Shown here piece by piece: positions 41,620 to 50,018 of a stretch of DNA of 64,000 nucleotides (position 1 is the first letter of the stretch; each line of letters starts with the position of its first letter). The DNA comes from Flavobacterium solisilvae (GTDB lineage Bacteria; Bacteroidota; Bacteroidia; Flavobacteriales; Flavobacteriaceae). The notes under the pieces are model-generated. The model was given only the letters and a program-made list of their open reading frames with translations, ran no database searches and was not told the DNA's origin. A program made the translations under genes and the position numbers. Location: positions 62,001-126,000 of the forward strand of contig NZ_JAAMPT010000208.1 of assembly GCF_012911605.1 (NCBI RefSeq), read 5' to 3'.

Positions 41620-41751
41620 AAATAGAATACAAAAGTACGGATTATATTTGGCTTTAGATTGTTTATAAATCTTAAATTATTGTTGAATTTCACATCAAAA
41701 AAAGCATTATTTTTACGAAAAATAAGTGCAAATCAATTTATAAAAGAGAAA

Positions 41752-42756
41752 ATGAGTTCAGAAAAAGAAGCCAAATTAAAAGCATTACAATTAACATTAG
41801 ACAAACTAGATAAAGCTTACGGAAAAGGAACCGTTATGAAAATGGGCGACAGAGCTGTTGAAGAAGTAGAAGTTATCTCTTCGGGTTCGCTTGGTCTTGA
41901 TTTAGCTTTGGGTGTAAATGGTTATCCAAAAGGAAGAATTATCGAAATATATGGTCCGGAATCTTCGGGTAAAACAACGTTAACACTTCACGCCATTGCC
42001 GAAGCACAAAAAGCTGGCGGAATTGCAGCATTTATTGATGCCGAACATGCTTTTGACAGACATTATGCTGAAAAATTAGGTGTTGATATTGAAAATCTTA
42101 TCATTTCGCAACCTGATAACGGAGAGCAAGCTTTGGAAATTGCCGAAAACCTTATCCGTTCAGGAGCAATTGATATTGTGGTTATTGACTCGGTTGCCGC
42201 TTTAACACCAAAAAGTGAAATTGAAGGCGAAATGGGCGATTCAAAAATGGGATTACACGCTCGATTGATGTCACAAGCCTTGAGAAAATTAACTGGAACA
42301 ATTAGTAAAACACATTGTACTGTATTTTTCATCAATCAGTTGAGAGAGAAAATTGGTGTAATGTTTGGAAATCCTGAAACAACAACTGGAGGAAATGCTT
42401 TGAAATTCTATGCTTCAGTTCGTTTAGATATTCGTCGCGCTTCACAAATCAAAGACGGTGAAAATGTAATTGGTAACAGAACCAAGGTAAAAGTAATCAA
42501 GAACAAAGTTGCACCACCATTTAAAACCGCTGAATTTGACATCATGTATGGCGAAGGTGTTTCAAAAACTGGAGAGATTTTGGATTTGGCTGTTGAATTT
42601 GAAATTATCAAAAAAGCAGGTTCGTGGTTCAGTTACGGCGATACAAAACTTGGACAAGGTCGTGATGCCGTAAAAGCTTTAATTAAAGACAATCCAGAAT
42701 TAGCCGACGAATTGGAACAAAAAATCAAAGAGTATATCAAAGAAAATAATGCTTAA
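41752..42756 (+). CDS. recA: RecA recombinase
   Basis: This 334-residue ATPase promotes homologous pairing and activates the SOS response. The Walker A motif is GPESSGKT at 68-75. The L2 region, MAW/Walker B ([10 protein letters not shown]) and [22 protein letters not shown] are intact. ATG at 41752 gives [10 protein letters not shown]; in-frame codons upstream ([14 protein letters not shown]...) are not part of known RecA proteins. A recA terminator follows at 42763. No clear SOS box is visible. Confidence 0.98.
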   Translation: MSSEKEAKLKALQLTLDKLDKAYGKGTVMKMGDRAVEEVEVISSGSLGLDLALGVNGYPKGRIIEIYGPESSGKTTLTLHAIAEAQKAGGIAAFIDAEHAFDRHYAEKLGVDIENLIISQPDNGEQALEIAENLIRSGAIDIVVIDSVAALTPKSEIEGEMGDSKMGLHARLMSQALRKLTGTISKTHCTVFFINQLREKIGVMFGNPETTTGGNALKFYASVRLDIRRASQIKDGENVIGNRTKVKVIKNKVAPPFKTAEFDIMYGEGVSKTGEILDLAVEFEIIKKAGSWFSYGDTKLGQGRDAVKALIKDNPELADELEQKIKEYIKENNA

Positions 42757-42762
42757 AATGTT

Positions 42763-42789
42763 AAATCCCGTTAAAAGCGGGATTTTTTT
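42763..42789 (+). terminator. Terminator after recA
   Basis: AAATCCCG (42763-42770) pairs with CGGGATTT (42778-42785), followed by Ts. Confidence 0.85.
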
Positions 42790-42847
42790 ATAAAACTAAC
42801 GCAACCATTAGTAAAATAGAACATCTAACTGAAAAAGAATACCAAAA

Positions 42848-43264
42848 ATGAAGAAGTTTATTTTTATAACATTATCAAGTATACTATTGTTTTCATGTAG
42901 TCTTGAGAACACAAATGAAGGGTTTAATCCAGAAATTGTACCCGTTTCAAGTGTAGAAATGCCAACTAAATTTAGGGTTGATAGCATTACTGAAATTCCG
43001 GTTACCTACATAAGACCAACATCATGTCACGTGTTTTCGAATTTTTATTATAACAGCATTGGTAACGAAAGAACAGTTGCTGTTTATTGTTCAAAAGTTA
43101 GTAATTCCAATTGTATAGATGGTAGCGGAAATGATTATCCGCTAACAGTTCCTTTGAGTTTCAAACCAAAAGCTATAGGAACATATAATTTCAGATTTTG
43201 GACAGGAGTTGATACTAACGGAACTGACCAATATATTGAGCACGAAGTAGTTGTTGATCATTAA
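42848..43264 (+). CDS. Lipoprotein, function unknown
   Basis: The protein has 138 residues. The lipobox LLFSC gives C17 as the acylated residue. The mature part is beta-rich (FRVDSITEIPVTYIRPTSCHVFSNF; PLSFKPKAIGTYNFRFWTG), with conserved-looking cysteines (SCH, YCSKVSNSNC). The fold resembles an Ig-like domain of exported Bacteroidota proteins, but I cannot assign it. It lies ten bases upstream of the ECF sigma gene and is probably co-transcribed, so it may be a target or partner. Confidence 0.85.
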   Translation: MKKFIFITLSSILLFSCSLENTNEGFNPEIVPVSSVEMPTKFRVDSITEIPVTYIRPTSCHVFSNFYYNSIGNERTVAVYCSKVSNSNCIDGSGNDYPLTVPLSFKPKAIGTYNFRFWTGVDTNGTDQYIEHEVVVDH

Positions 43265-43274
43265 ATAGTAGACT

Positions 43275-43823
43275 TTGAGTATAGAACAACTCATAAATGA
43301 TTGTAAAAAGAATGACATAAAAGCACAAGAACAATTATACCGACAGTATGCTCCAAAATTGTTTTCTGTTTGCTTAAAGTATTCTCGTAACTATACCGAA
43401 GCACAAGATAATTTGCAAGATGGATTTTTACTCATTTTTGAAAAAATTCATCTGTTTTCTTTTAAAGGTTCTTTTGATGGCTGGATTAAAAAAGTAATGG
43501 TTAACTTCATTCTTCAACAATATCGAAAAGAAACCTTTTTGAGTTTAGTAAACGACAATGTTCCCGAAGAAATAGACGTAGAAATTGAAAACGAAGAGGA
43601 AATATCCATCGAGTTTTTAACCAAAATCATTCAGGAATTACCCGATAGATATCGATTGGTTTTCAATCTTTATACTATCGACGGCTATTCACATCAAGAA
43701 ATTGCAGACATGCTTTCGATAAATATTGGCACATCAAAATCCAATTTATCCAGAGCAAAAATGATTTTAAAAGAAAAAATAGAACAAAATACTGGTAGTA
43801 AAAAAATACCATCCGTAAAATGA
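43275..43823 (+). CDS. ECF-type RNA polymerase sigma factor
   Basis: The protein has 182 residues. Region 2 is at about 10-75 (LYRQYAPKLFSVCLKYSRN, DNLQDGFLLIFEKI) and region 4 at about 120-170 (ELPDRYRLVFNLYTIDGYSHQEIADMLSINIGTSKSNL). The start is TTG at 43275: an in-frame TAG at 43269 excludes anything upstream, and no ATG occurs before region 2. The next gene begins four bases before its stop, so the presumed anti-sigma protein is translationally coupled. The regulon is unknown. Confidence 0.93.
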   Translation: MSIEQLINDCKKNDIKAQEQLYRQYAPKLFSVCLKYSRNYTEAQDNLQDGFLLIFEKIHLFSFKGSFDGWIKKVMVNFILQQYRKETFLSLVNDNVPEEIDVEIENEEEISIEFLTKIIQELPDRYRLVFNLYTIDGYSHQEIADMLSINIGTSKSNLSRAKMILKEKIEQNTGSKKIPSVK

Positions 43824-45370
43824 GTACAAGAAAAAATTTAGACCAACTCTTTCAGGAGAAATTTCAAAATTTTGAAGTCAATCCGCCAGAATCTGTTTGG
43901 GAAAACATAGAAGAAAAACTAAAAGAAAAGAAAAAACGACGCGTAATACCTTTTTGGTGGATATCATCTGGTGTTGCAGCACTTTTCGTGGTTGGTTTAT
44001 TGGTTTGGAATTCCAATACCAATCAAACCATAAATCCTTCTAACGGTATTGTCATTAATGACAACAACAAACAAAGTTCTGATGAAAATGATACGTTAGA
44101 CAATAAAAAATCTGATGCTATTTTTAACAAAAATGCATCTGAAAACAATCAAAACGCCATTGTCTCAACCGAAAATAATAATTCATCCGAAAGCAATTCT
44201 TCTGACGAAACTATAAACGAATCAAATTCATCGGAATCAACAAAATTGAATACAAACAACAAAAAGAAAAAAACGGTTCAACAAAAAAATTCTGGAATTA
44301 TTATAGCTAAAGAAGAAGCTGTTGCAACAAAAACAGAACTTAAAAAAGCGAACCACAAAAACAGTAAATTCAACTCTGTATCTGAAAACTCTGCTGCATT
44401 TGAAAATAATAAAAATCCTTTAGCCGAAAACAATTTGGCTAACGATATTAAAGAAAAAAACAATTCAACTTTGATTGAAAATCAAAATCCGTTGAAAACA
44501 GAAAACAATATTGGAACTGATAAAATTGCTATGAAAAATCAAGACAATATTGCTATAAAAGGTGACATTACTATTCCAAAAGATTCTACAGCTGTTGCTA
44601 CTGTAGAAAAAAACGAATTGGAAGAATTGCTAAATGAAAAAGAAAAACAGATTGCCAAAGAACAAAAATTAAATAGGTGGCAAGTTACACCTAATCTTGC
44701 GCCTATTTACTTTGGTTCTTTCGAAAACGGTTCGCCGCTTGACAATGCTTTGGATGAAAATACCAAAAGCTACAATAACAACATTAGTTATGGTGTTGCC
44801 GTTGATTATGCTGTGTCCAAAAAAGTAAAAATTAGAACTGGAGTTAATGCTTTTACTGTTAATTATAACACCAATGATATTACATTTTTTCAAAATAGTA
44901 ACGCCAGAATGATGCGAAATGTTGATCCAACGCTTCAAGGTTCATTAATAGAAATTGTTCCTATTAAAAATGTTGTAACAACTTTTAACCGAACACAAGG
45001 AGAACAAAATCTTGGTGTCTTAAACCAAAAAATGGGTTACATCGAAATGCCTTTCGAGGTTTCTTATAAATTAGTTGACAAAAAATTTGGCGTAGAAATC
45101 CTTGGTGGAATGAGTACTTTATTCCTTAATGAAAATGAAGTTTTTCTTCAAACCGATGATATGACGATGAAAATTGGCGAAGCGACTAACTTGAATTCTG
45201 TCCATTTTAGTACCAACTTTGGTGTTGGTTTAAACTATGGTTTTTTAAAGAATTTTCAAGCGCGAATTGAACCAACATTCAAATACCAACTCAATACTTT
45301 CACCCGAGATTCACAAAATTTCAAACCCTATATTTTTGGAATTTACACTGGTGTAAGTTATCGATTTTAA
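43820..45370 (+). CDS. Anti-sigma-like protein with outer-membrane-barrel-like C-terminus
   Basis: The protein has 516 residues. Residues 1-40 form a cytoplasmic helical segment (LDQLFQEKFQNFEVNPPESVWENIEEKLKE type). One membrane helix lies at about 42-60 (FWWISSGVAALFVVGLLVW). Residues about 62-270 are a low-complexity Asn/Ser/Lys/Glu-rich linker. Residues about 285-516 are beta-rich and end in an aromatic strand (IFGIYTGVSYRF), as in outer membrane barrels. ATG at 43820 overlaps the sigma gene stop. This architecture follows many ECF genes in Bacteroidota. It may sense envelope state across the periplasm (inference). Confidence 0.8.
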   Translation: MSTRKNLDQLFQEKFQNFEVNPPESVWENIEEKLKEKKKRRVIPFWWISSGVAALFVVGLLVWNSNTNQTINPSNGIVINDNNKQSSDENDTLDNKKSDAIFNKNASENNQNAIVSTENNNSSESNSSDETINESNSSESTKLNTNNKKKKTVQQKNSGIIIAKEEAVATKTELKKANHKNSKFNSVSENSAAFENNKNPLAENNLANDIKEKNNSTLIENQNPLKTENNIGTDKIAMKNQDNIAIKGDITIPKDSTAVATVEKNELEELLNEKEKQIAKEQKLNRWQVTPNLAPIYFGSFENGSPLDNALDENTKSYNNNISYGVAVDYAVSKKVKIRTGVNAFTVNYNTNDITFFQNSNARMMRNVDPTLQGSLIEIVPIKNVVTTFNRTQGEQNLGVLNQKMGYIEMPFEVSYKLVDKKFGVEILGGMSTLFLNENEVFLQTDDMTMKIGEATNLNSVHFSTNFGVGLNYGFLKNFQARIEPTFKYQLNTFTRDSQNFKPYIFGIYTGVSYRF

Positions 45371-45425
45371 GTTAAGTTTAGTTTAAAGATAGTTAAGTGG
45401 TGTTATTGGCTTTCGAGCGATAACT

Positions 45426-45457
45426 AAAAAGAGTTTCGAAATTCGGAACTCTTTTTT
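45426..45457. terminator. Bidirectional terminator between the anti-sigma-like gene and plsC-like gene
   Basis: AAAAAGAGTT (45426-45435) pairs with AACTCTTTTT (45447-45456), between convergent genes. Confidence 0.8.
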
Positions 45458-46193
45458 ATTTTAAATCATTTTGCAATTCAGCTAAAATCACATTTCTCAC
45501 TTCTTCTTTCAATGTTTTTTTATACTCGGGATTTTGATTTTTAGTTTCAAAAAAACGATGCACTTTTGCTCGCATCAATCCTGGACTTCCGCTAAAAAAA
45601 GTATATGAAAAAAGACGTTTGTTGTCATAAAAAGTCATTGGAACGATTGGAAGTTCGTGTTCAAGTGCCAATCGAAAAGCACCATCTTTAAATTCATCTA
45701 ACAAAATACTTTCGTCAGGAACGCCACCTTCGGGAAAAATACAAATACTCAAACCTTGATTGATACGTTTTTGCGCACGTTGAAAAACTTCCATTCTACT
45801 TTTGGAACTGCTTCTGTCAACCAAAATACAGGTTCGTTTATAGAAAAATCCAAATAACGGAATTTTCGAAAGTTCTTTTTTACCAACAAAAACAAACGGA
45901 TTTTTAGCAATAGAAAGCATCAGCATAATATCAGTCATCGAAGTATGATTGGCAACAAACATATAACTTTTTCCTTCTTCTATTTCTTGATCAAAAGTAA
46001 CTTTAGTTGGAAAACCCATTCCAAAAAGAATACATTTTGCCCAAATTCTTGCCATGATAAAAAAGTAAGGATACCATTTTTCCGAAAGTATCGAAATGAA
46101 CAAAAACGGAAACATCACTATTATTGGAATCGCCATTAGGATATAAAACCAAACTCGATATAATGTCCAAAAAATAATTTTTACTGTTCTCAT
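45456..46193 (-). CDS. Second PlsC-like acyltransferase
   Basis: The protein has 245 residues. An N-terminal hydrophobic stretch (IPIIVMFPFLFISIL) leads to the acyltransferase core: H-x4-D in VANHTSMTDIML and FPEGGVPDESILL in place of the usual PEGTRS. The start at 46193 (MRTVKIIFW) is preferred; in-frame codons up to 46343 overlap the trpS gene. It may transfer acyl chains to lysophosphatidic acid or to other lipids. Divergent from trpS. Confidence 0.88.
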   Translation of the reverse strand: MRTVKIIFWTLYRVWFYILMAIPIIVMFPFLFISILSEKWYPYFFIMARIWAKCILFGMGFPTKVTFDQEIEEGKSYMFVANHTSMTDIMLMLSIAKNPFVFVGKKELSKIPLFGFFYKRTCILVDRSSSKSRMEVFQRAQKRINQGLSICIFPEGGVPDESILLDEFKDGAFRLALEHELPIVPMTFYDNKRLFSYTFFSGSPGLMRAKVHRFFETKNQNPEYKKTLKEEVRNVILAELQNDLK

Positions 46194-46238
46194 GTTGTCA
46201 AATGTAATAAAACGTATGCAATTTTTGTAACAAAGGAT

Positions 46239-46246
46239 TAACTTTG
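46239..46246 (+). promoter_or_regulatory. -7 element TAACTTTG for trpS
   Basis: TAACTTTG matches TAnnTTTG, 17 bases upstream of the ATG at 46264. No ideal -33 element. Confidence 0.4.
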
Positions 46247-46263
46247 CGGTAAAATCAAAAAAA

Positions 46264-47247
46264 ATGTCAAGAATATTAACCGGAGTACAAAGTACAGGAA
46301 CGCCACATTTAGGAAATTTATTAGGAGCAATTATTCCAGCCATTGAGTTATCAAAAGACGAAAAAAACGAAACTTTTCTTTTTATCGCCGATTTGCATTC
46401 GATTACTCAAATAAAAGATGGTGAAACGCTTCGAGCAAATACATATAGTGTTGCGGCAACTTGGCTTGCTTGTGGTTTAGATATAAACAATGTTGTTTTC
46501 TATCGTCAAAGTGATGTAGCGCAAACGGCTGAATTATCTTGGTATTTGAGCTGCTTTTTTCCGTTTCAACGCTTGACTTTAGCTCATTCTTTTAAAGACA
46601 AAGCCGATAGATTAGCCGATGTAAATGCCGGATTATTTTCTTATCCAATGTTGATGGCTGCAGATATTTTGTTGTATGACATCGATTTTGTTCCTGTTGG
46701 AAAAGACCAAATGCAACACATCGAAATTACTCGTGATGTTGCTTCAAAATTCAACAATCAAATGGGCGAAACTTTTGTACTTCCTGAAGGAAAAGTACAA
46801 GAAGAAACCATGTACATTCCTGGAACTGACGGACATAAAATGAGTAAATCTCGTGGAAATATCATCAATATTTTCTTAGATGATAAAGCATTGCGCAAGC
46901 AAATTATGAGCATTGAAACCGACAGCACGCCACTTGAAGAGCCGAAAAATCCAGATACGTGTAAAATTTTTGCGATTTATAAATTAGTTGCCAATGCTGA
47001 GCAAATTGCTGAGATGAAAGTGAAATACCAAAACGTTAATCGTGATTTTGGTTATGGTCATGCTAAACAAGCATTGTTTGAACTTATCGTGGAACGTTTT
47101 AAAACCGAAAGAGAAAAATACAATTACTATATCAACAACCTAAATGAAGTGGACGAACTTTTAAAAGAAGGTGCCAAAAAAGCTTCCCTAGTTGCTGATG
47201 GTGTTTTGAATAAAGTAAGAGAAAAATTGGGGTTTGAAAAAAATTAA
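46264..47247 (+). CDS. trpS: Tryptophanyl-tRNA synthetase
   Basis: This 327-residue class I synthetase charges tRNA-Trp. The HIGH-like motif is TGTPHLGNLLGA and the KMSKS motif is intact (GHKMSKSRGNI). Substrate-binding elements such as FPVGKDQMQHIEITRD-like DFVPVGKDQMQHIE are present. Start at 46264. The stop shares TTAA with the convergent dprA gene at 47244-47247. Confidence 0.97.
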   Translation: MSRILTGVQSTGTPHLGNLLGAIIPAIELSKDEKNETFLFIADLHSITQIKDGETLRANTYSVAATWLACGLDINNVVFYRQSDVAQTAELSWYLSCFFPFQRLTLAHSFKDKADRLADVNAGLFSYPMLMAADILLYDIDFVPVGKDQMQHIEITRDVASKFNNQMGETFVLPEGKVQEETMYIPGTDGHKMSKSRGNIINIFLDDKALRKQIMSIETDSTPLEEPKNPDTCKIFAIYKLVANAEQIAEMKVKYQNVNRDFGYGHAKQALFELIVERFKTEREKYNYYINNLNEVDELLKEGAKKASLVADGVLNKVREKLGFEKN

Positions 47248-48347
47248 ACCGCTTCAAATAATTTTCCTGGCAACGGACGAATTACGCCTTTTAATTCCAT
47301 ATTCAGTAATATAGAAGAAATTTTAAATATCGGAAAATCACAATCGAGAGCAATTACATCTAGTAGTTGCTTTCCATTTTTAAGAAGGTAATCATAAATT
47401 TTTTGCTCGTCATTATCTAAGGAAACAAAAAGTTGTTTTTGTACCGATTTTGTCGGTTTGCTTTCCAATTCCCAATTGAGATTGTAAATTAAATCTGCCG
47501 CCGATGTCATTAAATTAGCGCGTTGGGTTTTAATCAAATCGTTGCAACCTTGGCTATATTTATCGGTTGTTCTTCCTGGAACGGCAAAAACATCTCGGCT
47601 GTAATCATTAGCAATATTTGCCGTGATTAACGAACCACCTTTTTCGGCACTTTCAATTACAATCGTGGCTTCGCTCATTCCAGCAACAATCCGATTTCTG
47701 CGAACAAAATTTTCTTTATCAGGATTTGAATTACTCCAAAACTCGGTTAGAAAACCACCGTTTTGTTCCATTTTGGCAACATATTTTTTGTGGGTTTTCG
47801 GATAAATCTGATTTAATCCATGTGCCAAAACACCAATAGTTTGAAGGTTATTATCCATTGCGGCTTGATGTGCTACAATATCAACGCCATAAGCAAATCC
47901 ACTAACAATAATTGGGTTAAAAACAGCTAAATCTTCGATTAGTTTTTTGCAAAATTCGGTTCCATAAGAAGTAATTTGTCTAGTTCCAACTATGCTAATC
48001 ATTCTTCGGTTATTGAAATCCAAATTTCCTGCAGTAAAAAGAAGAATTGGTCCATCGATACAATGTTTTAATCTGTCAGGATAATTTTCGTTTTGATAAT
48101 AGCAAAAGTTGATATTTTCGGCTTCAATGAATTTTAATTCTTGTTCCGCTTTTTCATGAACGGTTTTATCCTTCAAATTTTTAATCAAAACATCGCCAAC
48201 TCCGTCAATACTTTTTAGGTGTTGCGATTTCGAATTAAAAACTTCTTTCGCTGAACCACAATGATTAATGAGTTTTTTGGCAACAATATCGCCAACACCT
48301 TCTACTTTTTGCAAAGCCAAAACATACTGTAAATCGTCTGAAATCAT
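47244..48347 (-). CDS. dprA: DNA-processing protein DprA
   Basis: The protein has 367 residues. An N-terminal helical domain (ALQKVEGVGDIVAKKLI, DGVGDVLIKNLKD) carries helix-hairpin-helix-like repeats. The Rossmann fold core has SIVGTRQITSYGTEF, VSGFAYGVDIVAHQAAM and SAEKGGSLITANIA. A C-terminal winged helix ends the protein. DprA loads RecA on incoming single strands during natural transformation. Its stop shares TTAA with trpS. Divergent from the HU/SPOR gene. Other competence genes are not in the window. Confidence 0.94.
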   Translation of the reverse strand: MISDDLQYVLALQKVEGVGDIVAKKLINHCGSAKEVFNSKSQHLKSIDGVGDVLIKNLKDKTVHEKAEQELKFIEAENINFCYYQNENYPDRLKHCIDGPILLFTAGNLDFNNRRMISIVGTRQITSYGTEFCKKLIEDLAVFNPIIVSGFAYGVDIVAHQAAMDNNLQTIGVLAHGLNQIYPKTHKKYVAKMEQNGGFLTEFWSNSNPDKENFVRRNRIVAGMSEATIVIESAEKGGSLITANIANDYSRDVFAVPGRTTDKYSQGCNDLIKTQRANLMTSAADLIYNLNWELESKPTKSVQKQLFVSLDNDEQKIYDYLLKNGKQLLDVIALDCDFPIFKISSILLNMELKGVIRPLPGKLFEAV

Positions 48348-48415
48348 CCTAACTATTTGTGAGGCAATATATACATTTTTTTATTTCGATTGTTAATAAA
48401 TATTGTGAATATTTT

Positions 48416-48445
48416 TTTGTCAAAAGTATTGTTTATCTAAATTTG
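48416..48445 (+). promoter_or_regulatory. Promoter TTTG-N18-TAAATTTG for the HU/SPOR protein, leaderless geometry
   Basis: TTTG (48416-48419) and TAAATTTG (48438-48445) with an ideal 18-base spacer. The ATG at 48451 lies five bases after the -7 element, predicting a leaderless mRNA. Confidence 0.65.
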
Positions 48446-48450
48446 CTACT

Positions 48451-49413
48451 ATGAAGATTGAACACCATATTTCCCAATTATTATACCGCTATCAATGTGT
48501 TACCGTGCCAGGATTTGGTGCGTTTTTAACCGAATTTCAGTCGGCACAAATTGACGAAAGTTCACATTCATTTTTTCCTCCAAAGAAATCTATTTCGTTT
48601 AATCCTTATTTAAAAAATAACGACGGATTACTGGCAAATCATTTGGCGCAAGCCGAAAAAATAACCTATGAAGTTGCTGTAACTGTTATTCAAAATGAAG
48701 TAAATCTTTGGAAAAACACGATTCAGGAAATTGGTCAATTTACGTTAAAAAATGTTGGAGGTTTCAGTTTAAATTCTGAAAAAAATCTAGTTTTTATTCC
48801 TGTTGACCATGTTAATTATCTAAAAGAATCATTCGGATTAAGTTCCTATACTTCGCCATCGGTTCAACGAGAAACACTACGTGAAGTTTATAAAGAGCAA
48901 GTGGAAACTTTGGAAGAAATTGCTCCAATTACTATTACTCCAGAAAAAAGAAATAATAGAAATTGGTTAAAATATGCCGCTGTTTTTGTGCTTACTGCTG
49001 GAATTTCAAGTGCTGTTAGTTTTAAATTGTATGAAAACTACGAAAACCAAATTGCTCAAGAAACACTTTTAGTAGAAACTAATGTTCAGAAAAAAGTAAA
49101 TCAAAGAATTCAAGAAGCTACTTTTTTTATTGATAATCCGTTGCCGAGTGTAACGTTAACTGTTCCAAAAAGCGAAGACAAACAACCTTATCACGTTGTT
49201 GCTGGTGCTTTTAGAATAGAAAGTAATGCCGAAAACGCATATAAAACATTACTTCGATTAGGCTTTAAAGCGAAACGTTTGCCAGCAAATAAGCACGGTT
49301 TATTTCCTGTTCTTTATGGAAGTTTTTCTTCTTATGCCGAAGCTCACGATGCGATGAAAGACATCAAAAAGCTAGATAATAAAGATGCTTGGTTACTAAT
49401 TGAAGAATTATAA
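48451..49413 (+). CDS. HU-CCDC81 and SPOR domain-containing protein
   Basis: The protein has 320 residues. The N-terminal HU-CCDC81-like DNA-binding-fold domain covers about 1-130 (LLYRYQCVTVPGFGAFLTEF; TYEVAVTVIQNEV). One membrane helix is at about 170-188 (YAAVFVLTAGISSAVSF). A SPOR peptidoglycan-binding domain forms the last 75 residues (PYHVVAGAFRIESNAENAY; FPVLYGSFSSYAEAHDAM). It thus connects the cytoplasm (perhaps the nucleoid) to the septal wall. Such proteins occur throughout Bacteroidota. A terminator follows at 49419. Confidence 0.93.
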   Translation: MKIEHHISQLLYRYQCVTVPGFGAFLTEFQSAQIDESSHSFFPPKKSISFNPYLKNNDGLLANHLAQAEKITYEVAVTVIQNEVNLWKNTIQEIGQFTLKNVGGFSLNSEKNLVFIPVDHVNYLKESFGLSSYTSPSVQRETLREVYKEQVETLEEIAPITITPEKRNNRNWLKYAAVFVLTAGISSAVSFKLYENYENQIAQETLLVETNVQKKVNQRIQEATFFIDNPLPSVTLTVPKSEDKQPYHVVAGAFRIESNAENAYKTLLRLGFKAKRLPANKHGLFPVLYGSFSSYAEAHDAMKDIKKLDNKDAWLLIEEL

Positions 49414-49418
49414 AATAT

Positions 49419-49441
49419 ATCCTGAGAAATCAGGATTTTTT
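49419..49441 (+). terminator. Terminator after the HU/SPOR gene
   Basis: ATCCTGA (49419-49425), GAAA tetraloop, TCAGGAT (49430-49436), then Ts. Confidence 0.85.
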
Positions 49442-49453
49442 ATTTGCAGTAAT

Positions 49454-49461
49454 TACCTTTG
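49454..49461 (+). promoter_or_regulatory. -7 element TACCTTTG for the thioesterase gene
   Basis: TACCTTTG fits TAnnTTTG, 12 bases upstream of the ATG at 49474. Confidence 0.4.
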
Positions 49462-49473
49462 CAAAAAAAAAGT

Positions 49474-49983
49474 ATGAACCCAAAACATCCTTCAGAATCG
49501 TTAACGATTTTAACCGACTTAGTTTTACCGAGTGAAACCAATCCTTTAAATAACCTATTTGGTGGCGAATTATTGGCTAGAATGGATAGAGCTGCAAGTA
49601 TTGCTGCACGAAGACATTCACGTAGAATAACTGTAACCGCATCGGTAAATCACGTAGCGTTTAACAAATCTATTCCGCTGGGAAGTGTTGTTACTGTTGA
49701 AGCCAAAGTTTCGCGTGCCTTCAACTCTTCGATGGAAATTTACTTGGATGTTTGGATTGAAGACAGAGAATCTGGTAGTAAAACCAAAGCTAACGAAGCT
49801 ATTTATACTTTTGTAGCTGTTGATGAAACCGGAAATCCAGTTCCGGTGCCACAAATTATTCCTGAAACCGAAGAAGAAAAAGCACGATACGATGCTGCTT
49901 TACGTAGAAAACAATTGAGTTTGGTTCTTGCTGGAAAAATGAAACCTCACGATGCTACCGAATTGAAAGCGTTGTTTGTATAA
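49474..49983 (+). CDS. Acyl-CoA thioesterase (hotdog fold)
   Basis: This 169-residue protein cleaves acyl-CoA thioesters. The hotdog-fold signature NPLNNLFGGELLARMDRAAS with its conserved acidic residues is clear, followed by VTASVNHVAFNKSIPLGSVV. It resembles the YciA/BACH group. The start at 49474 gives MNPKHPSES. An in-frame TTG five codons upstream is less convincing. Convergent with envC across a perfect palindromic terminator. Confidence 0.92.
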   Translation: MNPKHPSESLTILTDLVLPSETNPLNNLFGGELLARMDRAASIAARRHSRRITVTASVNHVAFNKSIPLGSVVTVEAKVSRAFNSSMEIYLDVWIEDRESGSKTKANEAIYTFVAVDETGNPVPVPQIIPETEEEKARYDAALRRKQLSLVLAGKMKPHDATELKALFV

Positions 49984-49992
49984 TGAAAAAAT

Positions 49993-50008
49993 CCCGAAAA
50001 TTTTCGGG
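49993..50008. terminator. Bidirectional terminator between the thioesterase gene and envC-like gene
   Basis: CCCGAAAATTTTCGGG, a perfect 16-bp palindrome, with flanking A and T runs. Confidence 0.85.
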
Positions 50009-50018
50009 ACTTTTCTTT

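Noticed and set aside
41659..41751. Upstream in-frame extension of RecA (31 residues)
   Set aside because: The added residues are not part of known RecA proteins, and the ATG at 41752 gives the typical N-terminus.
44040..44620. Asn/Ser-codon-rich region resembling a tandem DNA repeat
   Set aside because: The bias follows the low-complexity linker of the anti-sigma-like protein; no exact DNA repeat unit is present.
47270..48340. Antisense open frames in dprA and other genes
   Set aside because: They lie fully inside genes with clear family motifs and show no start signals or recognisable protein features.
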